NCBI GenBank assembly: GCA_002049455.2
Contig: KV918810.1
Coordinates: 124,001 to 188,000, forward strand
From: Porphyra umbilicalis
Lineage: Eukaryota > Rhodophyta > Bangiophyceae > Bangiales > Bangiaceae
Length of the DNA: 64,000 nucleotides
Direction: 5' to 3'
The translations under genes were made by a program, and so were the position numbers. Below are positions 31,574-41,370 of this stretch, in pieces. The notes below the pieces were generated by a model. It was not told the origin of the DNA, made no database searches, and was given only the letters and a program-made list of their open reading frames with translations. Numbering within the stretch: the first letter of the stretch is position 1; the number at the start of each line of letters is the position of its first letter.

Positions 31574-31657
31574 GGTCACGGCGCACAGCCACTCGTCTTT
31601 GAGGCGCCTCGAGCGGGAATCGTAGACTGTTCACTAGAAGGCGATGGCTAGTGTAGT
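31574..31657 (+). repeat. Fanzor 3'-end block, copy 2
   Basis: 84 bp, 93% identical to 12908-12991. It keeps the CACTAG (31632-31637) and CTAGTG (31648-31653) pair, and also keeps part of the coding sense (AHSHSS.RLERES). Either the right copy of the LINE target duplication, so that the rest of the Fanzor element lies to its right, or the end of a second, related element. Confidence 0.6.
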
Positions 31658-31989
31658 AGGTTCGCTTTGGTGCCCTGTTAGCCAAACGGGGTGCCTACTA
31701 GTTCAAATGTTGTGGGCATAAGTATCAACTTCGCGCTTTGGGCACATCGAAGCCTCAAGTTTCTGTCGCAGCCCAAGGACTGTATACCAAGCGAGGCTGG
31801 AAATGCGAAAGGGCCTCAGGCGATTCCGTCCGGCGGTTTTTTGGAAATCGCAGCACGAAGCTTGCGAGGCGTTTTTCGCATTCGAATAGTTCCCTGGACT
31901 TTAGTCTAGGGTGCTTTCTCACACCCACACGTCGAAAAAAAGTCCTTTTTTCTAGTGCACGTTGCGGGAGTACTTAAAAAAACGTTTTT
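31658..31989. other. No gene; possible right flank of the Fanzor element
   Basis: About 330 bp of lower-GC sequence with T-rich stretches and the small palindrome ACTTTAGTCTAGGGT at about 31898. If the 84-bp repeat is a LINE target duplication, this is the original continuation downstream of the Fanzor gene. No terminal repeat was recognised. Confidence 0.35.
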
Positions 31990-33242
31990 GGCGGTCCGTT
32001 TGGCTCCCTACGCCGTTGGAGGACGTCCCCCGGCGCTTTCTTGACTATGGGAACATGCGTCGGGGCTGCCCGCATCTTTTTGTGAAGTTGCTAGAGGTGG
32101 CGACGTCTTCATCGCCCGTACGGTCCGCGGATGCAGAATCGTGGTTAAAATGGTGCGTGAGGGCAGGTGCGGCGTTTACGGGGTCGTGGGGGCAGGTGGA
32201 CGCGGCCACGAACGGCCATGATGTCGCAATTCCGCGGTAGTTGGCCAGAATCGGGCTCTGCGGGCCCTGTGGGAGACGTCGGTTTTGATTTTTCAAACAG
32301 GGGGTCGTGTCGGCGCTGAATGCGCTGCGGCCTGCGTGGTCGCGTCCCTTCCCGCAACACCCGCGCGCGGCGGGTGGGGGCGGCGGCCACCGCCGCTGGC
32401 GGTGTTGCCGCCGCGCCTGCCGCCGACGCGGCGGTGAGCAGTGGACGACCGTGCGCACGACGCGCGCCCGCACACGGCAGCAAGTGGCGCCCGCGGCCGC
32501 GGCGGCCGCGGCCGCGGCGGTGCCGGCGGCGGCGGCGGCGGCGGCGTGGCGCCCCTGCTATTTTCTCGCTCCACCCCGCCGCACCCCCGTGCCATCGACG
32601 GCTTCTTCCCCCCCCCTCCCCCTCTGTGGCCCCACATACCCCCCCCTCCCCATCCACCGCGTCGCCGCCGCGCACGTGCGCATCGCGCAGCTCGGCCTCG
32701 AGTCTGCGCTGCGGCAAGCGACGACTGCCCAGCCAGCGTCGGCCGGTGGTTGCTCAGATGGTGGCGGCCGTGCCTCGGTGGCAGCCGCCGCCCGCCACGG
32801 CGGTGGCGGCCGCTGCTGACCCTCCGGTGGGTGCGGCAGGAGCCCCTCGCGGCGATCACCTACCCCCCCTCGGACGAAGACAAAGCGCTGGTCGTCGAGG
32901 AGCGTGCGGGCAGCCGCTACCCACCAGTGGGCGGGTACCCCCCCGACGGCAGCAGCTGCCACTCGTGCGGGCCGCGGTGGACGCCGCGGCGGCGGTGGGC
33001 GGAGCGCCCCCTACGCCAGCAAGCGGTGGTCACGTCGGCGACCGCCACCACCGCCGCCATGGCCGCCTTCCTCGTCTCCTTTTTTCTGATCTCCCGTTCG
33101 TACGTGCGCTCCCAAGCGGCGCCGGTCGTGCAGGTGACGCTCACCCGGGAGGCGGTGCTCGACTTGCCTATGTATCTTTCGTCGTGTGAAAACAGTTCTA
33201 TCGTTTTGCAAGTCCAGGGTGTTTTCGCGAACGCGCTTTCAG
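31990..33242 (+). repeat. Diverged direct repeat, copy A
   Basis: Aligns with 40411-41368 in the same orientation. Shared blocks include GGCGACGTCTTCATCGCCCG (about 32099) and the end motif TTTTCGCGAACGCGC (about 33225). Copy A has about 298 bp more than copy B between 32480 and 32830, a C- and CGG-rich segment. Confidence 0.85.
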
Positions 33243-33265
33243 TCAAGGCTTGTGGGCGAATATAG
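32320..33265 (+). pseudogene. Copy A of a small membrane-anchored protein gene, frame-broken
   Basis: ATG 32320 starts a frame matching the N-terminus of the intact copy at 40739-41314 (RVGAAATAAGGVAAAPAADA). The extra about 298 bp shifts the frame, so the conserved C-terminal half is in another frame (about 32830-33265): AITYPPSDEDKALVVEERAG, RYPPVGGYPP, then a hydrophobic stretch AMAAFLVSFFLISRSYV and APVVQVTLTREAVLDLP. No family recognised. In the C-terminal half several differences from copy B fall at third codon positions, which supports coding. Confidence 0.4.
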
Positions 33266-33718
33266 GGACATTTGACTAACGTTGCAGACACCTTGTCATG
33301 GACCTTCAATAGTGCGTTCGCTATGACGAGGATGGCTACTCCGCTCAACGAGCGGTCATACCCATGACGAGGATGGGCGCCTGGGTCGACCGGCTCGCTC
33401 CCCCTGCGATCGACGGTGGGGAGTTCCATCTCTCCGGGTCTGCGAGGCGGACGCGGCCGTCCGCATGAGGAGCCACTGCCCATGTATTTCCTTCCCCCCC
33501 CGCCGCTGGGTTGGAAAAGCGGCCTCTGCCGCCATCCCCACGCTGTACAACGGCCGTCGCTGCCGCCGGGCCGTCCAGATGGCGAGTTGATCCGCAATGG
33601 TCCACCGCCACCGCTGTCGCCGCCACCGCTACCGCCGCGCCCACTACGCCCGGCCCGGGGGGAGGGAAGCGGCGACGGAAGGGGCGGTGCCTCCAAGCCC
33701 CGTGTGAGTACGGCCGCA

Positions 33719-35659
33719 ATGGGTGCGGCCGCTTCGACGGGGTTGATGAGGACAATTATTGCGGCGGCGGCGGCGGCGGTGATGGCGGTTGTGGCAGCAG
33801 CCGTTGCCGCAACCGCCGTCTCTGCCACGCGCCCCACCTCCCGGCAGGGGTTGGCGGCAACGACACCTGCCCCATGGAGGACGCCTAGCCTCCTGCCGGG
33901 TTACTTTGATTATGCCCTGTGCGACGGCGGGGCTCTGCGCCCCGTCAACTTCACCGGCGTCCGTTGCCCCTGCTTCCTCGCCTTGCGAGCTCCGTCCGAT
34001 GGGCGCGTCACTTACGCCTTGACGCTGACGCCGACTCGGGGTTCTGATACCCATGGCGGTGACCATCGCGACGTGCAGGCACGGGTGGACGCAGCGCTGC
34101 GCGATGCCAACAGCCGCAACAGCCACAACTTCCTATCCCGCGGCGGCCCGTGGCATGTCGAACTCGCCGTTGCCGCCACGGTCGACGTGCAGCTGTCGTT
34201 GAGGCCGGGTCGCAAAGGGGGGGGTGCCGCCGCGTCGACCGTGTGCAACCTGACCCTGAATTTCCGTGCAGAACCGCTGCCTGCGCCGTGTCCAACGGCC
34301 GACATCCGCGCTGCCCCGACGGTGGCGGCGGCGTCGGTGGCCGCGGTGGCAGCGGGCAATGCGTCGAGACCGACCGCCCGAGAGGGCGAGGACAGTCGCG
34401 GCGACGGCGTCTCGCTCCCTGCGGCGGTCCGCCCAGGCCGGGGCGCCCGCCTAGACACGTCCCGCCCCGGAGGCGCTGCCGACGGCGACGCTGTGATTGT
34501 GGCCGCCACGGTCGCGCTCGGCACTCTCAATTTTGGCTTTTTTTCAGTCTTGGGGTCGGGCACGCTCATCGCCCCGCGCTTCGTGCTGACGCTGCGCGTG
34601 CCCTGGCCCGAGCCCCAAACCAATCTGGACGTGCGGTTTATGACGCAACGGGCGGGCGGCGCCGCGCCCGTCGCTGACCGCGACCGGTGGGTGGCTCATG
34701 CCGTACCCCACCCGACTGTCGACAATCTTGAGCACGCGGCCGACTTGATCCTCTGGCGCCTCGACCGCCCCGCCCCCGAAGCCGTCATCGCCGCGTTGTG
34801 GCCGCCTGACGGCCCGCCGCGGTTGGTTGTCAACCACAACACATCCATTCCGGGCCTGCGCACGGCGGTGCGCTGGGCGGGGCACTCGGCGGTGCCGCTC
34901 GGCGAGCCAGTTGTTTCGACAACTTACTCGTTGGCGGACCTCCCGCCACGATTTTCCGACCGGGTGGTGGCGCCCGCCGATGCCTGCCGCTCGGCGGGGG
35001 AGGTGCGCCGTGCCGAGCCACCCCCCTACCTGTGTACCGCGCCTGTGGGGGGCCTCGGCGGCTGCGTTGCCTGCCCGCAAGAAGCAGACTCGGGGGGACC
35101 CGTCTACCAGGTGTTGGACGGTCGCGGTGGTGGCGGTGCGCCCCGCACGGTGCTCCTCGTCGGCGTCCTGGCCCGTTGGTATGTGTGTCAACACCTCATG
35201 GACGCTGGTGACGTCGAACGGCATCACAATTGGGTGTTGCGGACAGCTTCTGTCGCAGGGTGGATCGATGCGGTGGTGGGGGCTCCCACGGGGGCGGTCA
35301 ATGTAGAGACCGGCGTCAGGGCGGGGCCGGGCGACGGGCAGGAGTACCCGACGGGGCCCGTGTACATGCCGGCAGCTGACTGGGGGGGGGGTGTGTCTAC
35401 CACCACCATCATCAGCTCAAGCGTGGCCGGGGGGGTGGCTGTCTTGGCAGCTGCCGCGGGAGGGTGGTGGTGGTGGTCGCGCCGCAAGTCGAATGTGTCT
35501 ACGAGGGGACGGGGGGCGACAGCCTCCGGGGGTAGAGGCACTTTTGAGAGGGTGTGGTGCGCGCCCGCCAACGGCGCTGGGCCGCACCCCACCGTCTTGA
35601 GGTTTGGGTGTGTGCCACCGCCGCCAACGGCGCCGCCCATGGCCGTGACTGGGGCTTGA
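33719..35659 (+). CDS. Trypsin-fold membrane protein lacking the catalytic His
   Basis: 646 residues from ATG 33719 (ATGs at 33482 and 33746 are also in frame; 33719 and 33746 put a signal peptide, MRTIIAAAAAAVMAVVAAA, at the start). A Cys-rich region of unknown type follows. From about residue 270 the sequence fits the S1 protease fold: GSGTLIAPRFVLTLRVPW, ADLILWRLDRPA with D342, and CPQEADSGGPVYQ with S458. The position where S1 proteases have AAHC reads LRVPW, so the His is missing. Near the C-terminus a hydrophobic segment (about 562-585) ends in WWWWSRRK, a membrane anchor with basic stop-transfer. Likely a type I surface or secretory-pathway protein, inactive as a classical serine protease. 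The frame is unbroken. Substrate unknown. Confidence 0.75.
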   Translation: MGAAASTGLMRTIIAAAAAAVMAVVAAAVAATAVSATRPTSRQGLAATTPAPWRTPSLLPGYFDYALCDGGALRPVNFTGVRCPCFLALRAPSDGRVTYALTLTPTRGSDTHGGDHRDVQARVDAALRDANSRNSHNFLSRGGPWHVELAVAATVDVQLSLRPGRKGGGAAASTVCNLTLNFRAEPLPAPCPTADIRAAPTVAAASVAAVAAGNASRPTAREGEDSRGDGVSLPAAVRPGRGARLDTSRPGGAADGDAVIVAATVALGTLNFGFFSVLGSGTLIAPRFVLTLRVPWPEPQTNLDVRFMTQRAGGAAPVADRDRWVAHAVPHPTVDNLEHAADLILWRLDRPAPEAVIAALWPPDGPPRLVVNHNTSIPGLRTAVRWAGHSAVPLGEPVVSTTYSLADLPPRFSDRVVAPADACRSAGEVRRAEPPPYLCTAPVGGLGGCVACPQEADSGGPVYQVLDGRGGGGAPRTVLLVGVLARWYVCQHLMDAGDVERHHNWVLRTASVAGWIDAVVGAPTGAVNVETGVRAGPGDGQEYPTGPVYMPAADWGGGVSTTTIISSSVAGGVAVLAAAAGGWWWWSRRKSNVSTRGRGATASGGRGTFERVWCAPANGAGPHPTVLRFGCVPPPPTAPPMAVTGA

Positions 35660-38600
35660 CATACACGTGCGACGGGGTGGGGAGGGCGCGCGGAGAGGGG
35701 CGACCACGTTGGCGGGTCTGCGAGGGCGCCGGGACCAGCACATGACGCGAGGTGGTCGGTGTGGGGAGCCCGACCGCCACAATCGCAAAAGTACCGCCGC
35801 TGTCGGGCGCAGCAGTTTGGGTATCGTCGTGGCCTCCGTCTCCGCCCCCCCCCCCCTTTCAACCTGATGGGTTCCTCTGGACGCTTTCGAGCGACGCCGC
35901 TGCCGCCGTCGCCGCCTTGGCCACCACCGCCGCCGCCTTTTTTCGTCGGTCACCGCCGTGCGGCCGACCCCTCATCAGCAGCCGCCCGTGGTGGCAGACG
36001 CCACGCTCGGCGCGCGCGAAGCCCTTTTTCAATACGGGTGGAGGCGCGGGGAACCCCCCCACTGCAATCCCAGGGGGGTCCCCGCTGCGCGTGTCGGACG
36101 CCGACGGCGCGGCGGGTCCGCCACCGGCGGTCGCCTCCTCCCCCCGGTTCGGCGTCCCGCCGCGGCGCCCAGCCGCCACGCGCCCCCGCACGCGGCCGCC
36201 CGGCCGCGCCGCGGCGGTGCCCCGGGGGGGTGACTTGGCCGCGCCGCCGCGGCGCCCCGCGTCGTCACGGGCGGGGCGGGGGGGTGGCGCTGCCGCCGGG
36301 CGGGTGCCCCCACGACGGGGCGCACGCGGCGCAGGCCGACGTGCGTCGCCTGCACGCCTGCCCGACGCCCCCCGCCGGGGCGGTCGGGGTGGGTGTGGGG
36401 GGGACGCGCCGCCGCGCGCGGGGCGGCGGCCGTGGGGGCTCCCAGAGGCGGGAGGAGGCGGCCCAGTGGGAGGGCAACGGGCGCCCCCCCCCGCAAAAAA
36501 CAAAAAAAAAAAAAAACAGTCGAGCGCCCCCGCCGACGGCGGCGAGCGTGTGGACGGCGCGCGCCATCGGCGGCCCCGCCACGGGCGCGGAGGGGGTTGC
36601 GGGCGGGGACGCTGGGTGCGGCGCGCACCCCGCCGACGCGTCGACGCTTTCAAAGGGCGACGCCGCGCCGCGGCGCCGCCGCCGTGCGCCGACCCGCGCC
36701 GGCCTGCGTCGGGGGGGGGTGGCCCGCAGGGGCGGCGGGGGCCCCGCCGCCGCCGCCGCCGCCGCGCGGGTGGGGGGCGGCGGGCACACCCCCCGCGGCG
36801 GGCGGCGCGCGTGCCGCGTCGCGCCACGGCCGCGGGTGTCGGGGACGCTCGGGGGTGGGAGGGGGCGGGGGCGTGGCGTCCGCGTCAAACCAACCGAGCG
36901 TGTGCACGGGCCCCGACGACACGCCCCCCCTTCTGCGGTTCGGGGACTCTACGCGCAGACTGCTCCCTTGGCGCCCCCCCCCCCCCCCCCCGGCCGCGTG
37001 ACGCTTGACCCCCGCCGCCCCGCTCGCCCCTGCCCGTCCCGCCAGCGCCAACGCCACGCGCACGCCTCCTCCCCCCCCCCACCCCCCCGCGAGGCGGCGG
37101 CGGGTGGCGCCCGCGCCCGCCGTGGCGACCGCACCCGCGGCGGCAGCCGCCCGCGTGCCCCCCCCCCCCCGCGCCGAGGCGGGCGTCCCCCGCGTCGCCG
37201 CCGCTGTGAGCAACGACCACCGAGCGGCTGGCGGTGGCACGGACGACGCCGTCGACTGCCCCCGTGTCGACGGCCGGTGCGGGTGCCCATCGGCGCTCCC
37301 CCCCCCGTCGCCGCCGTCGCGGCACCGCCCAACGGCCGCTCCCGTTGACGACGGCGCCACGGCGCGCGCGCGGGGGGGTGGGTTGTCGGCACGTCCCGCC
37401 GCCAGTGCTGCGGCGGGCGGCGCTCGGGGCGGCGCGCGCAGCGGCGCGCGGGTGCCGCCCGGCGGCCGACGGGCGGCCGCCGCCCCGCGTGCGGGGAGGA
37501 CCGCCGCCGCCATTGTGCCGCCGCGTCGCCGCCCGCGGCGCCCACGCCGCGGGCGGCGCGCGCGGGGGAGCCCCCGGGCGCCACCCGCCCGTGGGCGGCC
37601 GCGAGCGCGTCGCTGGCGCGGGCGCGTCGCTCACCGGGGGGGGTGCCCTCCCCCGTTTTGTGGGACGGCCACGCAGCGTCGCCGGCGCGTCGGAGCAGAG
37701 TGGCCCCCTGGGGGCGACCGCCGTGGCACCGCCGCCGCCGCCGACGGCACCGGCAACCGCATGGGCGGGGGGGGGGGGGGGAGGAGCCCTGCCGTCTGCA
37801 GCAGGGCTAGCTACCAAGCGCCAGTGGCGGCGGGGGGTGGCCACCGCCCCGCGGCGGCGCGGGGCGGCGGGCCGGTGACCGCGGTGGGGTGCGGCCGCCC
37901 GACAGACGCCGCTGCTCCGCCGACCCGCAGCGGCTGCTGCGTGGCGGCGGCGAGCAAACGCGGCGTCGGGATGCGCCCGCATCGTCGTCGGCGGCGGGTG
38001 GGGCCACCGGCGGCGGGTCGCCCAATGGCGGGGGCGGCAACAAAAGGAGGCCGTGCCGCCGCCGCCTCGCGCCGGGGGGGGAGAGGGGGGCGGGCCCCCG
38101 CACGCGGCGGTGCCACCGCGACCACGACCGACGGGCGGCTCGACGCGGCCGCCGGCATTGCGTCGACGGGGCGGGCGGGGGCCACCCCCGGCTCGGCGCG
38201 GCGGGCCACGGGCGGCGGCCGCACCGCCGTGGCGAGCGCAACCGCCGCGGCCGCGTCGACGGCCGGCCCGACGCCCCGCCGACGCGGCGCGTGCGGGCGA
38301 CACCCGCAGCGGCGGGGCGGCGGGCCGTGCCGCGCCGCGGTGGGCGCCGCGCCGCAGACGGCCGTACGCGACGCGCAGGGGCGCCCGCCGATGCGGACAC
38401 GGGGGGTGACCACCCCCACGTGCGGGCGGAGGGGCACCACAGCCGCGCCGCGGCGGCGCCGGCGGTCAAGGCGGGAGGGGGGTGCGGGTGGCGCCCCCTG
38501 CCGACGGGGGTGTGGTGGTGGCACGTTGATAGTAGTGTGGGGAGCTCGGCGCCGTGCTGCCGCCGCGGGGTGGGGGTGGTGGCGCCGCTTTGGGTGCCGC

Positions 38601-39058
38601 GGCCGGCGTGTGCGCGTGTGGCCGTGCCACCAAATCCCCGCGGGGCTCGCGTGCCGCCCCCGCCGGCCGACCGCCCGTCGCAGGACGCCCGTGGGGCCCC
38701 ACGGGCGGCCGCCGCACGACCGCCGGCCGCCCCGACGCCACCCCCGCCCGCGCACACGCCCGCCACCCGCGGCGGCGGCACCCCCACCGCCCGTGGCGCC
38801 GACGGCGGCGCCGTTGCAGCGCTGCGGCGAGCGGCCAAAGGCGGCGGCGGCGGCCACGACCGCCACCGCGTGCGGGCGGGGCGGCGCGCAACGCGGGCCG
38901 CGCCGACCACTGCGTCGCCACGGGGACCGCGCGCGGCGGGCAGCCGCGTCACTCGGCCACGCACACGCGACAGGTCTCACCACCCAGGTGGTCCATTCAA
39001 AAAAAAAAAAAAAAAAAAAAAAAAAGGCGCCGCACGGCGCCCGCCCTCGCCCGCCCCA
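35660..39058. other. Extremely GC-rich, homopolymer-rich region with no recognisable gene
   Basis: About 3.4 kb with very long open frames in most of the six phases (for example 37005-39131 on + and 36885-38303 on -). Stop codons are rare at this composition, so length is no evidence. Translations are Arg/Pro/Ala/Gly-rich and no domain was recognised on either strand. Numerous C/G runs and two A runs (near 36496-36514 and 38999-39025) make frames unreliable. A real gene could be hidden here. Confidence 0.4.
38999..39025. repeat. 27-base A homopolymer
   Basis: Uninterrupted A27 on plus, 34 bp past the ZMAT2-like stop (T27 on its strand). It could be a microsatellite or the tail of a retroposed sequence ending on plus. 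Confidence 0.85.
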
Positions 39059-40021
39059 TCAAGCGCCGCCGCCGCCCCCCACCGCCGACGGCGGGGCACC
39101 GGTCAAGGTCGCCACGTCGACCGACTCGTAGCGCCCGTCCTCGTCGTCGTCGTCCTCCTCCTCCTCTGCTTCACTCCCATTGACGCGGTCCCGCGGGGCG
39201 GCAGCGGGCTCTCCCGCGCCGCGCGCAGCGTCGTGGACCACCCCCCCCCCCATGGCGGCGGCGGCGGCGCCCCTCGCCCCCCCCGCCAGTGGCGCGACCC
39301 ACTCCCCCGCGTCCTCCCACTCCCCCCCCGACGAGGCGTCCCCCCCCCCCCCCCCGCCGCCGCCGCGGCCGCCGCCGCCTTTGCCGCCCGCCGCCGCTCC
39401 CCCGCCGCCGCCCGCTTGGCCGCCCGCCGCGCGCCGTCGGCGGCCTCGGCGCGCGCGACGCGGTCGGCCCAGGCGGCGGCCGGGGGCACCCCCCCCCCCC
39501 CCCCCCCCCTGTCGCCGCCTTGACCGCCGCCCGCCGCGCGCGCACCGCGTCAATGGCAGCGTCAAAGGCGGCGGCCACGTCGGCAGCGTCGGACCGCCGC
39601 ACGTGCATCGACACGCCGAGCGCGCGCTGGTGGCGGCGGCTGTTGAGGTGCGCGAGGAAGACGCGGCTGTCCTTGACGAGCACCCCACAGGGGCGGCACG
39701 CAAAGCCCGGGCCCGTCCCGACCGCCGAGCCACCGCCGCCGCCGCCGCCGCCGCCGCCCGTGAGGAGCGCGTCCGTGCCGACGCGGGACGCGAGGGCGGC
39801 CGCGAGGCGCGCCGGGTCGGCGCGCGCGGTGAGCCACGCGCGCGTCGGCGCGCCGGGCGTGTCGTCGACGGGGGTACGCCGGGGGGGGCGGGCGGGTGGC
39901 GCCGCCGCCGCCGCCGCCCGGTCGGCGGCGCGCCGGGCAAAGGCGGCCGTGTCCCACACTCGCCGCACCGCATCGTTGGGGGCCGGGGGGGGGGGAGGGG
40001 GGGGGGGGGGGGGGAGGGCAT
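39059..40021 (-). CDS. ZMAT2: ZMAT2/Snu23-like U4/U6.U5 tri-snRNP protein (frame broken at homopolymers)
   Basis: Start ATG 40021, then a poly-Pro run and PNDAVRRVWDTAAFARRAAD, which aligns with the WD-x-x-x-(Y/F) start of ZMAT2. The matrin-type zinc finger is clear at about 39600-39705: FACRPCGVLVKDSRVFLAHL then NSRRHQRALGVSM (C-x2-C-x12-H-x5-H, with the family's VKDS and HQR.LG.SM signatures), followed by HVRRSDAADV. After a poly-Gly run the charged helix (WADRVARAEAADGARRAAKR) lies in another frame, and the acidic tail (EEEEDDDDEDG) in a third, ending at TGA 39059. In other eukaryotes ZMAT2/Snu23 is part of the pre-catalytic spliceosome near the 5' splice site. All frame changes coincide with C/G runs, so the gene is probably functional and the sequence wrong in length there. 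Confidence 0.75.
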   Translation of the reverse strand: MPSPPPPPLPPPRPPTMRCGECGTRPPLPGAPPTGRRRRRRHPPAPPGVPPSTTRPARRRARGSPRAPTRRASRPPSRPASARTRSSRAAAAAAAAVARRSGRARALRAAPVGCSSRTAASSSRTSTAAATSARSACRCTCGGPTLPTWPPPLTLPLTRCARGGRRSRRRQGGGGGGGAPGRRLGRPRRARRGRRRRAAGGQAGGGGGAAAGGKGGGGRGGGGGGGGDASSGGEWEDAGEWVAPLAGGARGAAAAAMGGGVVHDAARGAGEPAAAPRDRVNGSEAEEEEDDDDEDGRYESVDVATLTGAPPSAVGGGGGA

Positions 40022-40410
40022 GGCCGCGACCGCACCGGGGCGGGACAGCCGGCTGCAGAGGGGGGGGGCGTTTGGTAGGCGTGGGCGGAGAGCAACGAGT
40101 GTGGGGTGGACCGGGGAGCTCAGCGGTGGGCGGGTTGGCGTCACGGACAAACGGATGAGGAGTCGGACGGGGAACGCGCGTGCGCCAGCGACGCCACAGA
40201 AGAAGACGGCAAAAACCCTCTAACGTGGCAGGCACCATGGCATGGTGCCGTTGGCTGGACGTTGCCTTGAATTACCTGAGCATACACTGACTTCCTTTTG
40301 TTTAGCACACTAAGGCCAGGGCATTTTCGCGAAAGCGCCTTCAGTTGGAATCGTTTGACACTGAAATCGCCGACGTTGGTAGCCACTGCCGCAGTCGCGC
40401 CCCGCCGCGG
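40022..40410. other. Upstream region of the ZMAT2-like gene
   Basis: Poly-G tracts to about 40070, then about 200 bp of lower GC from 40260. A diverged copy of the repeat end motif lies at about 40314-40345 (CATTTTCGCGAAAGCGCCTT), so repeat copy B is flanked by this motif on both sides. No TATA box recognised. Confidence 0.45.
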
Positions 40411-41368
40411 CGGACCTTTTGGCTTCCTACGTTGTCCGGGGACGTCCCCCCCTAGATTCTTGACTGTTGAAACATGCGCAAAGGTCCGCCCGACCATCGT
40501 ACGAGTTTTCTCAAGGTGGCGACGTCTTCATCGCCCGTACGGTCCGCGGAAGCAGCATCGTGGTTGAAAAGGTACGTGAGGGCAGGTGCGGCGTTTACGG
40601 GGTCGTGGGGGCAGGTGTACGCGGCCACGGACGGCCGTGATGTCGCCATTCCGCGGAAGTTGGTCAGAATCGGGCTCTGTGGACCCTGTGGGAGACGTCC
40701 GTGTTGATTTTTCAAACAGGAGGTCGCGTCGGCGCTGAATGCGCGGCGGTCTTTGTCGCCACGTCCGCTCCCGCCACACCCGCGCGTGGCGGGTCGGGGC
40801 GGCGGCCACCACCGCTGGGGGCGTTGCTGCCGCGCCTGCCGCCGACGCGGCGGTGGGTGGCGGACGACAGCGCGCACGACGCGCGCCTGCACTCGGCAGC
40901 GAGCGGCGGCCGCGGCCGCGGCGGTGGCGGCCGCTGCTGACCCTCGGGTGGGCGCGGCAGGAGCCCCGCGCGGCGATCACCTACCCCCCCTCGGACGAGG
41001 ACGAAGCGCTGGCCGCCGAGGAGCGCGCGGGCGACCGCTACCCACCAGTAGGCGGATACCCCCCCAATGGCAGCGGCCGCCGCTCGTGCGGGCCGCGGCG
41101 GACGCCGCGGCCGCGGCGGCCGGAGCACCCCCGACGCCAGCAAGCGGTGGTCACGTTGGCGACCACCACCACCGCCGCCATGGCCGACTTCCTCGCCTGC
41201 TTTTTGCTGCTCTCCCGCTCGTACGTGCGCTCCCAAGCGGCGCCGGTCGTGCGGGTGGCGCTCACGCGGGAGGCGCTGCTCGACTTGCCTATCTATCTTT
41301 CATTCATCGAGTGAAAGCAGTTTTATCGTTTTGCATGTCCAGGGTATTTTCGCGAACGCGCATTCACA
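40411..41368 (+). repeat. Diverged direct repeat, copy B
   Basis: Same orientation as copy A (31990-33242), about 8.4 kb apart. The first about 330 bp of both copies keep the same length. The end motif TTTTCGCGAACGCGC is at about 41343. The pair brackets the trypsin-fold gene and the ZMAT2-like gene, consistent with a segmental duplication or two insertions of one element. Confidence 0.85.
40739..41314 (+). CDS. Small uncharacterised protein with C-terminal membrane segment
   Basis: 191 residues from ATG 40739, uninterrupted. An Arg/Ala-rich N-terminus is followed by AITYPPSDEDEALAAEERAG and RYPPVGGYPP, then an Arg-rich patch. A hydrophobic stretch near the end, AMADFLACFLLLSRSYV, is followed by RSQAAPVVRVALTREALLDL. 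Conserved with the broken copy at 32320-33265, most strongly in the last 110 residues. No known family. It could be a gene carried by a repeat element. Confidence 0.4.
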   Translation: MRGGLCRHVRSRHTRAWRVGAAATTAGGVAAAPAADAAVGGGRQRARRAPALGSERRPRPRRWRPLLTLGWARQEPRAAITYPPSDEDEALAAEERAGDRYPPVGGYPPNGSGRRSCGPRRTPRPRRPEHPRRQQAVVTLATTTTAAMADFLACFLLLSRSYVRSQAAPVVRVALTREALLDLPIYLSFIE

Positions 41369-41370
41369 CA

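Noticed and set aside
32917..33837. 306-codon minus-strand frame across repeat copy A and the trypsin-fold gene start
   Set aside because: Antisense to the conserved + frames; no motif; not kept in copy B.
35752..39523. Several very long overlapping open frames (up to 700 codons) on both strands
   Set aside because: Stops are rare at this GC content. The translations are Arg/Pro/Ala/Gly low-complexity with no motif, and opposite strands are equally open. They were not called as genes.
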